DNA from: Saururus chinensis
Lineage: Eukaryota > Streptophyta > Magnoliopsida > Piperales > Saururaceae
Reading direction: 5' to 3'
DNA length: 64,000 bases
Assembly (NCBI GenBank): GCA_035235625.1
Contig: CP141143.1
Span: forward strand, 4,260,501 to 4,324,500
Both the position numbers and the translations under genes were made by a program. Each line of letters starts with the position of its first letter. Within the stretch, counting starts at the first letter, position 1. Positions 60,753-64,000 of this stretch are shown in pieces. Below the pieces are notes generated by a model, which was given only the letters and a program-made list of their open reading frames with translations, was not told the origin of the DNA and searched no databases.

Positions 60753-63700
60753 TGTAAGGTCCCTGATTTTTCTACGATTTTTTGGGATTTTTCTGCCATT
60801 TTTTTGGTCATCTTTGGCAGGAAAATGTGACGTTTCAGCGTATGTGTATTTGTGTATTTTCCCCATATTTATACCCGTAGAGTCGGGTGTGGGGCTTAGT
60901 CACGGGCCTTACTGCGCGCTTACGGTGCGAATTTTGGAGGTTCGACGCGTAACCAGTGGGTTAACGCGCGTTGGAGATACGTTTGGAAAAAGAAAAATAA
61001 AAAAAATAAAAAGGAAAAAAATATGGATCGGGTCGGGATCGCCCGATCCAGAACCTCCTGGGCAATGAACAGTGCACCACCACCCCCCCTTTCAGTTGGT
61101 CCCTCGTGCCCGGCCGCCGCTGGCCGCCGATGGGCCAGTGGGCCGCCGCACCGGCTCTGTCCCGGCCGTGCGACGGCAAGGGAGCCGCCGTCCCGGCCCC
61201 ACGGTCACTCCGCCGCTCTGTTCCACCTCTTTCCCCGGTTAGACTCTCCCCTCTCTGTTTCAGTTGTGCTGTCGCCGCCGTGAGCCGGCACGGGCCGGTC
61301 GGCAGCCCACGGCTCCGCCATGGGCCGGCGACGGCGGGAGGACACTCCCCCCGGCCCCGGACGGCCTCTGCTCTGCCGTCCCACTCTATTTCCCCATCTG
61401 CCCTATTTTTCCGCCGGCGAATTGTTTGGACGAAATTGGGGGCCGCCGGCGGCAAGCCACGGCCGGCTGTGCTTTGTCCGGCCCCTCCTTGCTCCGGTGA
61501 CGGCGGGAGGCCACTTCTCCCGGCCCGGTGGGCCTTTGCACCGCCGCCCCATCCTCTTTTCCCCTCTCTACACTGTTCCGCCGACACACTGTTTTGGGCA
61601 AATAGTGGCCGCCGGCGGTGATTTGTGGCTGATTCGACCTTCCTCCAGCCTCGCCTTGCTCCGGCGAAGGCAGTGGACTACACCTCCATGCCCGGTTCCA
61701 TCCCCTCTGCCGTCCTCTACTCCACCCAGTCCGATTTGTGCCGTACTGGGGGTGGATTCTCCTGTGAGTTGGCACCGCCATTGTTGGCGGGTGAGGGTGA
61801 CTTGACCACCGTGGGCTCCGCCCCGGCCTGGCGATGGCCCAGGGACGGCCCCACCCACCTGGACCGATTCAGCCTCCGACCCCATGGCCGCTCCGCCCTT
61901 ATGGGTTTTCCCCGGTCGTCCCCTAGTTTTGGTCTATGTCCGTTTTGTATGTTGTGATTGATGTTATCAGTAGGACGCCGGATTTGATTTGGTGGACCTT
62001 AGTTCGGCTCCGCCCCAGCCCGGTGATGCCAATGGGCCACCCCTTTGGGCCTTGTTCAGCCTTGCAGCCCGTAGCTACAGCTAGTTCCGCCTTACCGGCA
62101 TGTGTGCCGTTGACCCCTCTTGCCCATTTTACGCCGTCGGTACAGAACGGCCTCGGGCAAGAATTTGTATGACTTACCGTGACCGAAGGTGGATGAGTTC
62201 ACCTGCACAGGCCTTGGCTAGTGACAGCCTCATGGCCTTTGCTCGACCCTGAACCCTTCCCTTGCCCTATATCGTGCGAGATGCACAGCCGCCCGCACCA
62301 TGGGTATTGGTTGTGGGTGGCGATCGGCGATGTCGCCGCTTAGATTTGGCCACTGCTAGGGCCTTAGCCCTGTTGGCTTTTGTGGGCCTTGAGTCGCCTC
62401 ATTTCAGCCATCTCCCCCGCCCTTTTGGGTCGCGTGTGCATGTGGCCACGCGTGTACTTCTGGGTTTAGGCGCCGCATTTGTGCCGCTTGACCATCGGTT
62501 GGCTTTGCCACCGAGTGGAGTTGACCACAGAGCTGTCTTCCACCTCTCCTTTGATTCTCAAGCGTTGCCCCACGCTCTCCGCCCTTATGTGGGCCTTTAT
62601 TGACCGGAATCGTTGCAGTTGGGTGCTGTCCACGGCCGATTTTGATGTCTTTGTGACCGGCTGAGCACGTTTTAGCCACCGGCCGATCTTTAGAGTGTAC
62701 ACTCTTGACATCTGATCGCACCACCACTTATGCTGGCACGATATTTCTCCTGGCTGCCCTAGTGTGCCGCCGTGGATCGCGGGTTTTACCGCATTGAGTT
62801 CTGACACTCTGTTTGGCCGTGATAGTTCCGGCGCATCCTAAAATCCTCTTAACAACAGCTCTCTCAGCCAGGCAACGGTTTGGACCGCCAACTCCGACGC
62901 CGCCACCGTCGTGTGCTTGCCACAGTCGTGTGCTCGCCATCGAACATCATGATTATGAGGTAGGGGAGCTTTGAACTCGTAAATTCATGAAGCATGCTTT
63001 GAATGAGTAGTAGCATGCTAGGATTGTATGATTCCATGCTTGGATGTTAAGTAATGATCTGATTGCATGATGTGCATGTAAGCATGATTGTATGGTATGA
63101 TTGATATGCATGAGATGTATGCATGTTTGATGGATGTGGACTATGTATGCGCTAGCGATGGCTAGCAAATATGTCAGTATGCTATGTATGGATTATGCAT
63201 GTGCTAGTGATGGCTAGCGTCCATGTTTGATGTATGTATGAATGTGTGTGCATGTGCTAGTGATGGCTAACATACATGTTTGTAAGTTACGTATGTATGA
63301 CTATGTGTATGTTATACGTATGTGTGAGACATACGTATGTATGATGACTATTGCTTATGATATGGTTATGTGTAAGTGTATGTGGGCAGAAGTATGTGCG
63401 ATGGACAGTAAGAGGTGGCAGAGGTTTTGTCTGAATCTGGATACGGTTGTGTAAGTGTATGACAGAGGACAAAAGATAAGAGTATGACGGGCAAGGATTA
63501 GAATGGATCAGTTTGGGGTGGATTGTATGTTGGGCGATTGTTAGACAGTAAGAGTGTTCATAATTGTACAAGCATAACGTACAGATTATGAAGTGAAAAG
63601 TAAGTATAATAATAAGTGAGATATAAGTTAGAGGGCGACAACTGGGTTGGCTATGAGGAGCGTTATTTGAGGATGTCCGTGTAAGAGGATTTGGCCATAA

Positions 63701-64000
63701 GATGGATGGCGAAGTATGTAAGACTGTAAGGGTTTGGTGTACGATGAGTTTTGTCCATGATATGGACGGGTAAGTGAAGTCTGCTGCCCTGACGAATTTG
63801 GGTTTCGATTGGGCTCAGCTTCGGTTTGATCAGTCGAGGACTGTGAGTTTGTGTGGCATAATTGTACCGCATAATGTACTTAATTCAAACTTGAATTATA
63901 AGCACAGCTAATGATAGCGTTGTGAGTTTGAGACCTGAGGGTTCGACGGATTAAGTTCCGTGTTTGAGTTGGCCGCTAATGAGTCGGCCGAGCATTTATC
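60753..64000 (+). mobile_element. Start of a large Gypsy-type LTR, cut by the window edge
   Basis: TGTAAGGTCCCTGATTTTTC at 60753 resembles the TGTAA-type start of large plant Gypsy LTRs. It is followed by an abrupt rise in GC (60900-62950), with degenerate tandem blocks built on GCCGGCG, TGACGGCGGGAGG-CAC and CCGGCCC. From 62950 the sequence turns into TGCATG/GTATG-rich short repeats, then an ordinary stretch to the window end. The order, a long leader followed by ATGCATG repeats, parallels the solo LTR at 32329-35726 read on its own strand. No gag-pol is inside the window, so I cannot tell a solo LTR from a full element. The overlapping open frames on both strands here are GC-driven artefacts. 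Confidence 0.55.
63140..63275. repeat. Three degenerate copies of a ~55-60 bp unit
   Basis: The core TGTGCTAGTGATGGCTA (first copy TGCGCTAGCGATGGCTA) followed by GC or AC and a TATG-rich spacer recurs near 63147, 63199 and 63252. It lies in the putative large LTR. Confidence 0.8.

Noticed and set aside
60961-62807. Many long overlapping open frames on both strands (up to 208 codons)
   Set aside because: They occur together in all frames of a GC-rich block, are Pro/Arg/Ala-rich, change meaning with each strand and match no family. GC-rich DNA lacks stop codons by chance, and the block looks like an LTR leader.

Overview
This is a stretch of nuclear chromosome from a flowering plant. The genes are split by GT-AG introns with plant-like contents, the proteins belong to plant families (hydroxyproline O-arabinosyltransferase, plant neurochondrin, ERF transcription factor, PB1-Raf kinase), the intergenic DNA is AT-rich, and retrotransposon LTRs and MITEs are abundant. 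The strongly GC-rich 5' part of the Raf-kinase gene and the GC-rich intronless ERF gene, set in AT-rich surroundings, would fit a monocot, but that is only an inference.

I can support five protein-coding genes, all on the minus strand. (1) 112-5228: an 8-exon HPAT-type hydroxyproline O-arabinosyltransferase, about 366 aa. (2) 11.7-24.8 kb: a neurochondrin-family gene of at least 17 exons, whose first coding exon appears to hold only the ATG. (3) 38493-41071: a 5-exon conserved plant protein of unknown function, 541 aa. (4) 43892-44596: an intronless ERF transcription factor, 234 aa. (5) 47487-54622: a 9-exon PB1-domain Raf-like protein kinase, about 1339 aa. Exons were joined by eye from reading frame, splice sites and family resemblance. 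The genes do not form an operon or an obvious pathway.

The space between and inside the genes is mostly transposon debris. Three solo LTRs have intact TG...CA ends and matching 5-bp target duplications: 17369-17808 (CTTTG, inside a neurochondrin intron), 27842-29343 (ACAAT) and 32329-35726 (TATAT, 3.4 kb). A fourth large LTR seems to start at 60753 and run off the window. There is also a 2.3-kb element with inverted repeats of about 450-500 bp (25.16-27.45 kb), a smaller foldback relative at 6.13-6.57 kb, Stowaway-type and hAT-like MITEs, and two facing LINE reverse-transcriptase fragments inside an HPAT intron.

The most distinctive single insertion is a nuclear copy of plastid DNA at about 35.94-36.45 kb, which carries the chloroplast 5S and 4.5S rRNA genes and their spacer. 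Other points worth a second look are two GC-AG introns with the same donor sequence in two different genes, an almost perfect 33-bp inverted repeat next to a promoter-like tandem duplication at 37.8-38.4 kb, and several short tandem duplications. I found no tRNA gene, CRISPR array or prokaryotic-type system, and nothing that I can defend as a wholly new biological system.
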